From the NCBI GenBank assembly GCA_025548565.1, contig JAJLPB010000005.1, positions 310,001-374,000 on the forward strand: 64,000 nt of DNA. The letters run 5' to 3'. A program made the position numbers and the translations under genes. How positions within the stretch are numbered: position 1 is the first letter of the stretch; each line of letters opens with the position of its first letter. Positions 34,516 through 44,143 of the stretch are shown here, piece by piece. The notes beneath the pieces are model-generated. The model did not search any database and was not told the origin of the DNA. It worked only from the letters and a program-made list of their open reading frames with translations. The stretch comes from Rugamonas sp. A1-17. Lineage in GTDB: Bacteria; Pseudomonadota; Gammaproteobacteria; Burkholderiales; Burkholderiaceae_D.

Positions 34516-35004
34516 ATGAAATTGAAATCTATCGCTGCTGGCGCTTTGTTGGCTGTCGCTTCGTTTGGTGCATCCGCTACCCAGATCTTTGCTCCAAATC
34601 CAGTCGTTGGCACGTCGTTCGTCAACACCCTGATCGGTCAGATCACCGTTTCCGGCCAGTCGGACATCGTTGGCGATATCTTCGCTGCTAATTCGGTGAA
34701 CTATGGCTTCATCAGCCTGAACCTGGATCACGTCACCTTCACCAATGCTACCGTTGGTAGCCTGGTTGATATGGATGCAACGGCTACGGGCTTCAACCTG
34801 CACAACGTTGCAGCTGGCACCTACGACATCCTGGCAACCGGCAGCATCGACTTCACCCCGACGAGCCCTGTGCACGGCGTGGCATTCCTGGGCGCGAACT
34901 ACACCGTGACCGCCGTACCAGAACCAGAAACCTATGGCATGCTGCTGGGCGGCCTGGCACTGGTTGGTGTTGTTGCCCGTCGCAAAGCAAAAAAAGCAGC
35001 TTAA
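34516..35004 (+). CDS. FxDxF-family PEP-CTERM protein
   Basis: 162 aa. Signal peptide ends GASA; body with IGQITVSGQSDIVGD and FTPTSPVHGVAF; C-terminus VPEPETYGMLLGGLALVG then ARRKAKKAA. Codon choice differs from the neighbours (many GCT, GTT, CTG and TCG-poor stretches, lower GC), like highly expressed genes such as rpsT. It has an AT-rich promoter region upstream (TTGGAA at 34412 and TATGAT at 34433 are possible boxes) and a strong terminator, so it is probably an abundant surface protein. It follows directly after the secretion operon. Confidence 0.9.
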   Translation: MKLKSIAAGALLAVASFGASATQIFAPNPVVGTSFVNTLIGQITVSGQSDIVGDIFAANSVNYGFISLNLDHVTFTNATVGSLVDMDATATGFNLHNVAAGTYDILATGSIDFTPTSPVHGVAFLGANYTVTAVPEPETYGMLLGGLALVGVVARRKAKKAA

Positions 35005-35020
35005 GTTTTAGCTGCTCCTG

Positions 35021-35046
35021 AAACCCGCCTCGGCGGGTTTTTTTTC
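35021..35046 (+). terminator. Rho-independent terminator after PEP-CTERM gene
   Basis: Stem AAACCCGC/GCGGGTTT with a four-base loop CTCG, followed by T residues up to 35046. Confidence 0.92.
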
Positions 35047-35061
35047 GTCCGTTGTTTTGGA

Positions 35062-36612
35062 TTAGCGGGCTGTGCGCTTGATGTCCCGCAGCCGGAAGCC
35101 CATGGCGAACAGCGCCGCGAAGTACACCGCCCCGCACAGTCCGATCAACAGCATCAGCGCGCCGATCCGCAGCAGCGTGTGGTGCTGCAAGCCCAGCCAG
35201 TCCACCTGCTGCCCGCCAAACCACGCGGCGGCGCCCATCAGCACGCATGCCGCGGCCAGCTTGGCGCAGAACACGGTCCAGCCCGGCTTGGGCCGGTAAA
35301 TGCCGCGCTTGCGCAAGCCCGCGTACAGGAAGCTGGCGTTGATGCAGGCGCCCAGGCCGATCGACAGCGCCAGGCCCGACACTTTCAGGTAGGGCACGAA
35401 GATCCAGTTCATCAGCTGCGTCGCCACCAGCACACCGGTGGCGATCTTGACCGGCGTGCGGATGTCTTGGCGCGCGTAAAACGCCGGCGCCAGCGTCTTG
35501 ACCAGGATGATACCCAGCAGCCCGGCGCTGTAGGCGATCAGCGGATAGGACGACTGTGTGGCCGCCTCGTCGGTGAATTTGCCGTAGTGGAAGAGGGTGG
35601 CGATCAGCGGCTTGGCCAGCGCGGCCATGCCCACCGCCGCCGGCAGCGCCAGCAGGAAGGTCAGGCGCAGGCCCCAGTCCAGCAGGTCGGAGTATTCCTG
35701 GGCGTCGCCGTCCGACTTCGCCTTCGACAGGCTGGGCAGCAAGATCGTGCCCAGCGCCACGCCCAGCAGCGCGGTCGGGAACTCCATCAGGCGGTCGGCG
35801 TAGGACAGCCAGGAAATGCTGCCCTCGGCCAGGCGCGAGGCGATGCTGGTGTTGATCATCAGGCTGATCTGCGCGGCCGAGACGGCGAACACGGCCGGCC
35901 CCATCTTCTTCAGCACGCGGCGCACGCCCGGGTCGCCCAGGCCGGCCGCCGGATTCCACGACAGGCGCGGCAGCATGCCGATCTTGACCAGCGCCGGCAC
36001 CTGGATCGCCACCTGCAGGATGCCGCCGACAAACACGGCGATCGCCATCGCGTAGATCGGCTGCTCCAGGTGCGATTGCAGGAACAGCGAGGCGGCAATG
36101 AAGGACAGGTTCAGCAGTACCGGCGTGAAGGCCGGGATCTTGAACTCGCGCCAGGTGTTGAGCACACCGCCGGCCATCGCCACGAAGGCCATGAAGCTAA
36201 TATAAGGAAACATCAGCCGCGTCATCCAGACGGCGGCGTCGAAGGCGCCCGGTTGCTTGTCCAGCCCGGTGGCGATGAGGTAAACAAACAACGGCGCGCC
36301 TATAATACCGAGCGCGCTGACGAACAGGGTGGCCCACACCAGCGTGTTGGCCACGTGGTCGGCCAGCGTCTTGCTGGCTTCCTGGCCGTGCTGGTTTTTA
36401 TATTCCGACAAGATCGGCACAAACGCCTGGGAGAAGGCCCCCTCGGCGAACAGGCGGCGCAACAGGTTGGGAATGCGGAACGCGACGATGAAAGCGTCCG
36501 TGTAGGCGCCGGCGCCAAAGGCCCGGGCAAACAAGGTTTCACGCAATAATCCGGTTACACGGGACAGCATGGTCATGCTGGAGATGGCGGCTAGAGTTTT
36601 AAGCAAGTTCAT
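35062..36612 (-). CDS. murJ: Lipid II flippase MurJ
   Basis: 516 aa, typical for MurJ/MviN. N-terminus MNLLKTLAAISSMTMLSRVTGLLRE with the family phrase ARAFGAGAYTDAFIVAFRIPN, then FAEGAFSQAFVPIL. Fourteen predicted membrane segments. It flips lipid II across the inner membrane for peptidoglycan synthesis. It is divergent from rpsT, an arrangement common in betaproteobacteria. Confidence 0.95.
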   Translation of the reverse strand: MNLLKTLAAISSMTMLSRVTGLLRETLFARAFGAGAYTDAFIVAFRIPNLLRRLFAEGAFSQAFVPILSEYKNQHGQEASKTLADHVANTLVWATLFVSALGIIGAPLFVYLIATGLDKQPGAFDAAVWMTRLMFPYISFMAFVAMAGGVLNTWREFKIPAFTPVLLNLSFIAASLFLQSHLEQPIYAMAIAVFVGGILQVAIQVPALVKIGMLPRLSWNPAAGLGDPGVRRVLKKMGPAVFAVSAAQISLMINTSIASRLAEGSISWLSYADRLMEFPTALLGVALGTILLPSLSKAKSDGDAQEYSDLLDWGLRLTFLLALPAAVGMAALAKPLIATLFHYGKFTDEAATQSSYPLIAYSAGLLGIILVKTLAPAFYARQDIRTPVKIATGVLVATQLMNWIFVPYLKVSGLALSIGLGACINASFLYAGLRKRGIYRPKPGWTVFCAKLAAACVLMGAAAWFGGQQVDWLGLQHHTLLRIGALMLLIGLCGAVYFAALFAMGFRLRDIKRTAR

Positions 36613-36803
36613 GGGACGTGATTATAGTTGCTCCTGACAGAAAACATCGCTATAATCGCAGGCTGTACAGAATTCTGTTACGCAGACACTAATGTTTGGC
36701 AGGCAGTAGTTTGACTCACATGGTTCGGCAGACGCACTGAACGCACCTGTTTGGCAAACAATAATGTTTGCAAACGCACCTTTACCCTGTTTTAGGAAAT
36801 TCC

Positions 36804-37070
36804 ATGGCAAATACCGCACAAGCGCGCAAACGCGCTCGTCAAGCAGTTAAGCAAAACGCTCACAACTCGTCCCAGCGTTCGACCCTGCGCACCGCTATCA
36901 AGGCAGTTCGCAAAGCGATCCAGGGCGGCGACAAAGCTGCTGCGACGGCAATCTTCCAATCGTCCGTGTCGACCATCGACAGCATCGCGGACAAGAAGAT
37001 CATCCACAAAAACAAGGCAGCTCGTCATAAGAGCCGTCTGGCAGCTGCCCTGAAGGCACTGTCCGCTTAA
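36804..37070 (+). CDS. rpsT: 30S ribosomal protein S20
   Basis: 88 aa from the ATG at 36804 ([18 protein letters not shown]), matching the S20 family start; the longer frame from 36768 adds leader sequence only. Lysine/arginine-rich throughout, ending [17 protein letters not shown]. Binds 16S rRNA early in 30S assembly. RBS AGGAAAT upstream; followed by a terminator. Confidence 0.97.
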   Translation: MANTAQARKRARQAVKQNAHNSSQRSTLRTAIKAVRKAIQGGDKAAATAIFQSSVSTIDSIADKKIIHKNKAARHKSRLAAALKALSA

Positions 37071-37096
37071 TTCCCCTCGCTGGGATTTAAAGCAAG

Positions 37097-37129
37097 AACC
37101 CGCCTGGCTTCGGCCAGCGCGGGTTTTTT
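37097..37129 (+). terminator. rpsT terminator
   Basis: AACCCGC-CTGGC stem, TTCG tetraloop, GCCAG-C-GCGGGTT with one bulge, then six T. Confidence 0.92.
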
Positions 37130-37144
37130 CGCGTGCGTGGACGT

Positions 37145-37169
37145 AAAAAAAGCCGGCCCGGGGCCGGCT
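37145..37169 (-). terminator. Terminator for the minus-strand small exported protein gene
   Basis: Nine-bp stem AGCCGGCCC/GGGCCGGCT with a one-base centre (the hairpin loop must open a few pairs); on the minus strand it is followed by a T-run (A-run on +). Confidence 0.85.
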
Positions 37170-37186
37170 TGCTGGGGTGGCAGCGA

Positions 37187-37411
37187 TTATTTGGCTGGCA
37201 TCGAGGCGGAAGCTTCTGCCGATGCGGAGGCTTTCTTGTGTTTGGCTTTCTTAGCTTTTGGTGCGGAGGCGGAGGCGGAGGCCGATGCGGAAGGGGCCGA
37301 TGCCATCGGGGCCGAAGCAGCGGCCGAAGCGGATGCCGAAGCCGACGGAGCGGCAGCGAAAGCGGAGGCAGCAAACAGGGAGGCAACCAGGGCAGCGATG
37401 ATCTTGGACAT
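37187..37411 (-). CDS. Small Ser/Ala-rich exported protein
   Basis: 74 aa. Clear Sec signal peptide (MSKIIAALVASLFAASAFA), then about 55 residues of alternating Ser and Ala with a short basic block (KAKKAKHKK). The mature part looks disordered. It has its own RBS (AAGGAAC) and a terminator, so it is probably expressed. Such peptides are common in Oxalobacteraceae and relatives; their function is unknown. The repeat GCN-TCN/GAG-type codons make it prone to slippage. Confidence 0.78.
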   Translation of the reverse strand: MSKIIAALVASLFAASAFAAAPSASASASAAASAPMASAPSASASASASAPKAKKAKHKKASASAEASASMPAK

Positions 37412-37552
37412 GATAAGTTCCTTTGGCAGTTGATTGAACCAGCTAAAAAAAACGAAGATTCGTATGAATCTATCTCATTAACGCCGCTCAAAATTTCCAG
37501 TTGACACAAAAATGCGTGAAAAACAGAATTTTATGTGCTGCAACGCATCAAT

Positions 37553-38113
37553 CTAGCCGGCCAGGTCCTTGGCCGACACTTCCATCCACTCGCCCGGCAT
37601 CAGCGGGTGGGTCGCCAGCGAGATGGCGCCGATGGCGCTGCGCACCAGCCGCAGCGTCGGCAGGCCGACCGCCGCCGTCATGCGCCGCACCTGGCGGTTC
37701 TTTCCTTCCTGAAGCGTGATCGCCAGCCAGCTGGTCGGGTGCTCGGCGCGGCTGCGGATCGGCGGATTGCGCGGCCACAGCCACTCCGGCTCGGCGATCC
37801 GCACCGCCTTGCACGGCTTGGTGACGAAGTCGCCCAGGTCCAGCGGCGCCTGCAGCCTGGCCAGGCTGGCCGCGTCCGGCACGCCATCCACCTGCACCAG
37901 ATAGACCTTGGCTTCCTTGTGGTCGGGATGGGCGATGGTGTGCTGCAGCTTGCCGTCGTCGGTGAGCAGCATCAAGCCCTCGCTGTCGGCGTCGAGCCGG
38001 CCGGCGGGGTAGATGTTGGGGATCTTCAGGTGGTCGGCCAGCGTGGCGCGGCCGTCCTGCGGGGAGAACTGGCACAGCACCTGGAAAGGTTTATTAAATA
38101 GAATGAGTGACAT
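37553..38113 (-). CDS. rluE: 23S rRNA pseudouridine(2457) synthase
   Basis: 186 aa from the ATG at 38113 (MSLILFNKPFQVLCQF); E. coli RluE has the same ILFNKP start after a basic tail. Catalytic Asp in AGRLDADSEGLMLLT, and the family signatures WLWPRNPPIR, PTSWLAITLQEGKNRQVRRM and TLRLVR are all present. It modifies U2457 of 23S rRNA. No S4 domain, as expected for RluE. An in-frame upstream extension to 38200 is not supported by a ribosome site. Confidence 0.92.
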   Translation of the reverse strand: MSLILFNKPFQVLCQFSPQDGRATLADHLKIPNIYPAGRLDADSEGLMLLTDDGKLQHTIAHPDHKEAKVYLVQVDGVPDAASLARLQAPLDLGDFVTKPCKAVRIAEPEWLWPRNPPIRSRAEHPTSWLAITLQEGKNRQVRRMTAAVGLPTLRLVRSAIGAISLATHPLMPGEWMEVSAKDLAG

Positions 38114-38274
38114 ACTTCTCTTCGGATGATTTTGGTGTAGGCTTGAAGGTTGTAATGAAAACCATGGCGCCTGTGAAAATACTGGTGCATAATGCCACAC
38201 ACCTGTCTTATGTCTTATAGAAGACTTGGCGGGAGCAGCCCGCTGCCCGCCGAGCGTCCACTTCGGAGAACACG

Positions 38275-39528
<1,254 letters not shown>

Positions 39529-39560
39529 TCGGATTTCAGCCGATTTCAGTGGTATTCAAG

Positions 39561-39596
39561 AATCCCTTTTCTCATAGGAGAGAAGGGATTTTTTCT
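39561..39596 (+). terminator. Terminator following icd, supplied by the island
   Basis: 13-bp stem AATCCCTTTTCTC / GAGAGAAGGGATT with one wobble pair, four-base loop, then TTTTCTTTT. It lies inside the island; the original icd terminator was displaced to 51035-51079. Confidence 0.85.
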
Positions 39597-39638
39597 TTTC
39601 GGCAGCTTTCATCTGATATCATCAAATCCCACGAAATT

Positions 39639-39698
39639 TGAGGGAAAACGTGAGGGGTATGGAATTTTCAATCCCTCAGATTGATAATTTTAGAGGGA
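39639..39698. repeat. TGAGGGA-type repeats, candidate integrase arm sites
   Basis: TGAGGGA at 39639, TGAGGGG at 39651, the reverse TCCCTCA at 39672 and AGAGGGA at 39692, just before the integrase gene. A matching TGAGGGA occurs at 50925 near the other end. Arm-type binding sites are typical of tyrosine integrases, but this is inference. The 39692 copy may also serve as a ribosome site. Confidence 0.4.
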
Positions 39699-39704
39699 TT
39701 CTTA

Positions 39705-40949
39705 TTGCGCCACTTTAACTACACGCTAACCCCAGTCGGTATCAATAACGCCCGTCCGAAGGACAAGCCCTACAAATTGACCGACGGAGGCGGTTTATAC
39801 GTCGCTGTATCGCCGTCCGGCAAAAAGAGCTGGCGATACCAGTACACCTTTGACGGCAAGCGTCCCGAGGTCACGATTGGAGGCTATCCAGAAATTGGCG
39901 TTGCAGAAGCTAGAGAGAGGCATGCTGAATATCGCTCGATGGTTGAGAAGGGTGTCGATCCCGCACAGCACAAGCAGGCGGAAAAAAACGAACGAAAAGT
40001 TCGCGTCGCCGCTCATGAGGCCGCTGACACATTTGAGGTCTTCTCAAAGGTCTGGATTGCTGAACGAATGATGAGCAAGTCTGAGACCTACAGAAAACAA
40101 TCCTTGTCGTTCCTAGAGCGCTTTGTATGGCCGGATATCGGAAGCAAACGTTTGTCTGAAATCAAACCGGCGGACGTGCTACGAATCATTGAAAAGCTGC
40201 GTCAGATTCCTGAAACCGCAGAGAGAACTAGAGTGACGATTCAGCGAGTATTCGACTATGCGATTCAAAAACTATTGGTTGAGGTTAATCCTGCGCTTCC
40301 CCTGCGTGGGGTGATCGAGCGGCCGCCAGTTGAGCATCACAGACACCTGGTCGAAAAGGAGATCGGCAAATTTTGGCGCTCTCTCAGCATGCAACGCGCC
40401 CACTTTACTACTTTGGCCGCTGCAAAATTACTAATGTATAGCATGTGCCGAAAATCGGAAGTGTTGAGGGCGAAGTGGACTGAATTTGACTTGGATGCTG
40501 CGCAATGGGATATCCCAGGCGAACGTATGAAATCACGTAAACCCCATCGAGTGTATCTGTCCACACAGGCGGTGGAACTGATGAGGTTAGTGTACGCCTA
40601 CAGTGGTGGCCGGGAGTACGTGTTTCACTCCGTGCAAAATGTCAACATACCTCTAGCTGATGCAACGCTTAACCACTTGTTTAAACGACTCGATTTCGGC
40701 GTAGAGGGATTTTCGCCGCATGGGACCAGAGGTACAGCGGCAACACTGTTGCGCGAGCATGGCTTCGCGCGCGACGTAGTAGAGTTGCTACTAGCGCATA
40801 AGGAACGAAATCAGGTGACGGCTTCCTATCAACATCACGAATTGGAAGGGGACCGGCGAGAAGCGTTACAATTCCTTGCCGACTGTTTAGATCGCCTGCG
40901 GCAAGCTGCCTCTCAAACCGCAGAAGACGCTCTCCGTTTGGTTGCGTAG
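39705..40949 (+). CDS. int: P4-type tyrosine integrase
   Basis: 414 aa from the TTG at 39705, which has AGAGGGA upstream; an in-frame TTG at 39681 would add eight residues. N-terminal arm-binding domain (DUF4102; KPYKLTDGGGLYVAVSPSGKKSWRY is split by standard spacing), a central SAM-like domain and a C-terminal catalytic domain with Arg in MCRKSEVLR, HGTR in SPHGTRGTA, His in LLAHKE and nucleophile Tyr in ASYQHHE. It catalyses integration and excision at the icd core site. Moderate GC and codon use differ from the host genes. Confidence 0.93.
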   Translation: MRHFNYTLTPVGINNARPKDKPYKLTDGGGLYVAVSPSGKKSWRYQYTFDGKRPEVTIGGYPEIGVAEARERHAEYRSMVEKGVDPAQHKQAEKNERKVRVAAHEAADTFEVFSKVWIAERMMSKSETYRKQSLSFLERFVWPDIGSKRLSEIKPADVLRIIEKLRQIPETAERTRVTIQRVFDYAIQKLLVEVNPALPLRGVIERPPVEHHRHLVEKEIGKFWRSLSMQRAHFTTLAAAKLLMYSMCRKSEVLRAKWTEFDLDAAQWDIPGERMKSRKPHRVYLSTQAVELMRLVYAYSGGREYVFHSVQNVNIPLADATLNHLFKRLDFGVEGFSPHGTRGTAATLLREHGFARDVVELLLAHKERNQVTASYQHHELEGDRREALQFLADCLDRLRQAASQTAEDALRLVA

Positions 40950-41092
40950 CGAAAGGGGTTTGCGATTTCTCAGTGTGGCATTACAGACAATCTTGTAGTA
41001 TCTGGTTTCGATTTAACAACACTTATTGACGTTTACTTAGCTTATTTGTAATGCTGTGCTATCGTCTGCTAAACAGTTTTAGTGATGAGAAC

Positions 41093-41494
41093 ATGGCCTT
41101 CAAATATCAAGCTCAGATAGCAAGCGTTAAAGCCCCGTGCCCGGCGGCTAATGCTAATCCATTCCCAAGTGTCGGGATTGCATACCGTATAGTTGCGGGT
41201 CATTTGATTCGCCCGGCTGATTTTATTCCCCCTGCTATGAAGAATCAGGGACATGGCCATAACTTTAGCTGTTCAAGCTACGCGCTGTCATTCTTTGAAT
41301 CCCAGGATCAAGCTCGGGCTCACGCGCTTAAGTTGAGGAATCAACACAAGAATCTCGGAGATTATGTTGCAGTATCAAGTATCGATCCTACAGATGGGAT
41401 TCGAACACCCGCGCGCCACGACGGCCATTTCGATTTATATGAAGAGGACACTGCCGCGCTTCATGCTTTGTCTCAAATTGCGTGTAAGGTATAA
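41093..41494 (+). CDS. Unknown protein, first gene of island cargo operon
   Basis: 133 aa from the ATG at 41093. Not recognised. No signal peptide or membrane segment. A mixed alpha/beta protein with short conserved-looking stretches: GHLIRPADFIPP, HNFSCSSYALSFF and DYVAVSSIDP followed by a charged HDGHFDLYEED. Its stop is two bases before the next ATG, so the two are almost certainly co-translated and may form one unit. It has low GC and sits right behind the integrase, where P4-like satellites carry variable cargo. Confidence 0.7.
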   Translation: MAFKYQAQIASVKAPCPAANANPFPSVGIAYRIVAGHLIRPADFIPPAMKNQGHGHNFSCSSYALSFFESQDQARAHALKLRNQHKNLGDYVAVSSIDPTDGIRTPARHDGHFDLYEEDTAALHALSQIACKV

Positions 41495-41496
41495 CA

Positions 41497-42540
41497 ATGG
41501 ATAGCCTTATAACAATTGGAACGAAGACAGATAAGAAACCATATTCTGAACATCGGTGGATCACCGATTTGATTTTTTATGAATCACCAATATTGAGTCT
41601 CTTTAAAGGTAGTAGGGATCAAGATTATTTTTATTATTGGTGTGAGAATGATATTATCGTCAATCGTTGGCTGGTAATTCCAGTTGGGCGCGAAGATATT
41701 GAGAGATATCTGGCGGGAGAAGTTTCGCTGTACAGCTTAGTAAATAAAAATCGCAGCGTTGCAGTGCTCGATATGAATAAAGAGGGGGAGCCTACGTTTG
41801 TATTTATGGTTCCGACTGAGCAACTGCCTTATACGTACATCCCGCCAGAGACCTCTTTCTTTGACGCTGATCTATGTCCCTCTGAGTCCTATAAGTATCT
41901 TATTTCTGAACTTTATGTTATCGACATAGATAAACGATGGTTTTTTGATGAATTCTCACAGTTTGAAAAACTGTTTACTCAACTTTATTCATTTGTCTAC
42001 ACGGTTGACAATGCGGGCGGCATCGTATCGTCCGAACGGGTTCAATCAGCATTTAGTCAATATCCGTGGCGTGGTGGATTTAGTGCGGTTAATTTTTACC
42101 AGGATTTGCGTAAAACAGTTCCATCTCTACACGAGCCAGAAGTCAAGTTTATAGAGTATCACTCGCCAGGCGAAATAAAACTAGAGCTACTTGCGCCAGT
42201 CGCGGAGGCAACTGGGAGAATATTAAATGCGATTTTCGATAATCGTGTAGCTCTTAAAGGAATATATAACGACGCGCACAGTTACCTGCGCAATTCTGGA
42301 CTGTTGAAAATTGATGGGCCAGCGGATGCTCCGGTTCATTTAACAGACGTGACAAAAAATAGGATATTGGAATATTTCCAGATCCTTGCTCGCGAAATGA
42401 ACTTGGTCGGGTATGCAGATTCGATTTGGGAATTGTCGCAAAACCCGCTAATTGCAATAAAGATTTTACTGAGTTTTTATCGTAGGGCGGAAAAATTAAA
42501 CAGATTCCAAGAGGTCGGTAAACTTTCCTTCCCTCGATGA
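41497..42540 (+). CDS. Unknown cargo protein
   Basis: 347 aa, not confidently recognised. No signal peptide or membrane helix. The N-terminal part (about 20-130) is beta-rich with many aromatic residues (DLIFYESPILSLF, DYFYYWCENDIIVNRWLV); the C-terminal 200 residues are mostly helical. AT-rich, about 43% GC by eye, well below the chromosome. It follows the 133-aa gene by two bases. A partner or effector role with that protein is inferred; nothing in the sequence reveals an enzyme motif. Confidence 0.72.
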   Translation: MDSLITIGTKTDKKPYSEHRWITDLIFYESPILSLFKGSRDQDYFYYWCENDIIVNRWLVIPVGREDIERYLAGEVSLYSLVNKNRSVAVLDMNKEGEPTFVFMVPTEQLPYTYIPPETSFFDADLCPSESYKYLISELYVIDIDKRWFFDEFSQFEKLFTQLYSFVYTVDNAGGIVSSERVQSAFSQYPWRGGFSAVNFYQDLRKTVPSLHEPEVKFIEYHSPGEIKLELLAPVAEATGRILNAIFDNRVALKGIYNDAHSYLRNSGLLKIDGPADAPVHLTDVTKNRILEYFQILAREMNLVGYADSIWELSQNPLIAIKILLSFYRRAEKLNRFQEVGKLSFPR

Positions 42541-42606
42541 GTTAATAAAAGGCCTCATAAAGGATAACTAAGTGAAGATTGGTGCTTTTTGGCAGGTTCC
42601 GAAAAT

Positions 42607-43332
42607 ATGAGCATGACGCCTGAAGGTTTGTACTTACAGTTGGGCCAGCTCGTCGCCACGATGCCTAACCTGGTGGATTGTGACCTAACCTCTGATGTCA
42701 ACCAATGGTTAGGTAGAGCGGCCGCGTTAGTTGCTCTCGGTAGCAATGTGGCCGATGTCGCTCAAATCAATGTCGCTGCCATGAGTCTAGCCGGCATCGG
42801 AAGAGCGTCAAATGCTCAAGCGATCGCGGCTATAGTACATCGAGCGCTTGCTACCGCTGAATTAAACGCGCCAGCAGCTAGTTCTGGGGCGTTTATTCCT
42901 GCCGGAGGTGCATTCGACGCTTTTGCTCAAGTTGGGAAAGTCATGTCCCGGGCCAAATACGTTTTGTTGATCGTTGATCCTTATGCCGACGAAAAAGTCC
43001 TAACCGAGTACGCGATACAAGTTCCCAAGGGTGTCGGGATTCAAGTGCTTGCTGACACGAAAGATCATAAGGCCACGCTTCGTACTGCTGCGGTTGCGTG
43101 GTCTAAGCAACATGGAAGCGATCGGCCGCTTGAGGTCCGGTTAGCACCAGAAAAAACACTTCACGATCGATTGTTATTCGTTGATAAAGGTGAAGTATGG
43201 AGTTTAACGCAGTCTCTTAATGCGTTTGCTGCTAGGTCGCCGGCAACGATAGTGCGGCTAGCCGATGATGTCGCATTTATGAAAGTAGACGCTTATTTCC
43301 CGATTTGGGACGCCGCTAGCCCTGCAATTTAA
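42607..43332 (+). CDS. Phospholipase D-like domain protein with a single HxR...D motif
   Basis: 241 aa from the ATG at 42607; an in-frame TTG at 42589 is possible. The N-terminal half is helical and Ala-rich. The C-terminal half resembles one PLD half-domain: VLLIVDPYADEKVL, GIQVLADTKDHK and LHDRLLFVDKGEVW with His186 and Asp193, followed by SLTQSLNAF. The usual HKD lysine is replaced by Arg. One half-domain suggests dimerisation to make the active site, as in Nuc/BfiI-type nucleases. A nuclease-like role would fit a defence cargo; this is inference. Confidence 0.7.
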   Translation: MSMTPEGLYLQLGQLVATMPNLVDCDLTSDVNQWLGRAAALVALGSNVADVAQINVAAMSLAGIGRASNAQAIAAIVHRALATAELNAPAASSGAFIPAGGAFDAFAQVGKVMSRAKYVLLIVDPYADEKVLTEYAIQVPKGVGIQVLADTKDHKATLRTAAVAWSKQHGSDRPLEVRLAPEKTLHDRLLFVDKGEVWSLTQSLNAFAARSPATIVRLADDVAFMKVDAYFPIWDAASPAI

Positions 43333-43358
43333 GGGCGAGGGAGATATATACTTTCTGT

Positions 43359-44135
43359 GTGAATTTAGCAAGTTTAGAGCTTCAATTCTGTAGCAAGCAA
43401 ATTACTTATATGGAACAACTGCCAGGTGCCACACTTACGGAGTTCATTGTCGTTGTAGATGACTTTGAAGACCGCTTGAAGGAGGTGGTGGCTAAGCTTG
43501 CAGAAAATGCCAAAGTCCAACATCGACGGCGTGGACAATTAGCGGATTGTGGCTTGGATATCTCAAATTGTGCGCTTTCGTTCTACAGGGTTCACGCCGA
43601 AGTTGCTTTCTGGCAGCAGGACGATACAGCTATGGTATCAAAGGCGTTCTTTGGACAGCCCACAAAACTGCCTTTTCGAATTCAGAGCGATCGCACGAAA
43701 AGATATCTCGACGACAGTGCTAGAAGCCTAATTGTGGGCTACAAATCACTGCTATTTTTCTTTAGGTCATTTCAAGATTCGGCGCATGCGGTTATGTTGG
43801 AGCTTACCGGTCATAAGTCTGGAGCGCACTCAACGATGAGCGCATGCCTGAAGAATCAGAAAGCTCCCGTTCACAAATACGTAATAGAGATTCCTGGCTA
43901 CGTTGAGTGGTTCAACAAAATGCGCGACCAACGTAATGAAATAAAAGGTGGAATAGGGTTTGCAATTGTTGGACCTCAGTGGGATGTGGGCGTTGGGTTT
44001 GTTGAAATCACTAATGAAAATGCACAGACGTTGCGAAGCGATCAATTGCACCTTAAGGACTTGGTTCAATCGGTTGTTTACTCGCATCGGCTCTTAGATG
44101 CGATTGCTGGAATGCTCTCTTGTTGTGCGCATTGA
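43359..44135 (+). CDS. Unknown cargo protein, last gene of cargo operon
   Basis: 258 aa from a GTG at 43359; an ATG at 43410 is an alternative, and neither has a good ribosome site. Mostly helical, no signal peptide. There are notable basic and acidic patches (QHRRRGQLADC; MRDQRNEIKGGIG), the latter a little like the RN-type ends of HEPN helices but without the R-x4-H motif. It begins 26 bases after the PLD-like gene and ends eight bases from the convergent HTH/ParA gene. Confidence 0.62.
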   Translation: MNLASLELQFCSKQITYMEQLPGATLTEFIVVVDDFEDRLKEVVAKLAENAKVQHRRRGQLADCGLDISNCALSFYRVHAEVAFWQQDDTAMVSKAFFGQPTKLPFRIQSDRTKRYLDDSARSLIVGYKSLLFFFRSFQDSAHAVMLELTGHKSGAHSTMSACLKNQKAPVHKYVIEIPGYVEWFNKMRDQRNEIKGGIGFAIVGPQWDVGVGFVEITNENAQTLRSDQLHLKDLVQSVVYSHRLLDAIAGMLSCCAH

Positions 44136-44143
44136 GAACTTGC

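Noticed and set aside
37145..37169. Considered as a second terminator of rpsT.
   Set aside because: On the + strand it has no T-run after the hairpin; the T-run is on the minus strand, so it serves the small exported protein gene.
41395..41420. A tRNA T-arm-like sequence (GATTCGAAC) near the start of the island.
   Set aside because: The flanking stems do not pair and the bases are within an open coding frame; icd, not a tRNA, is the attachment site.
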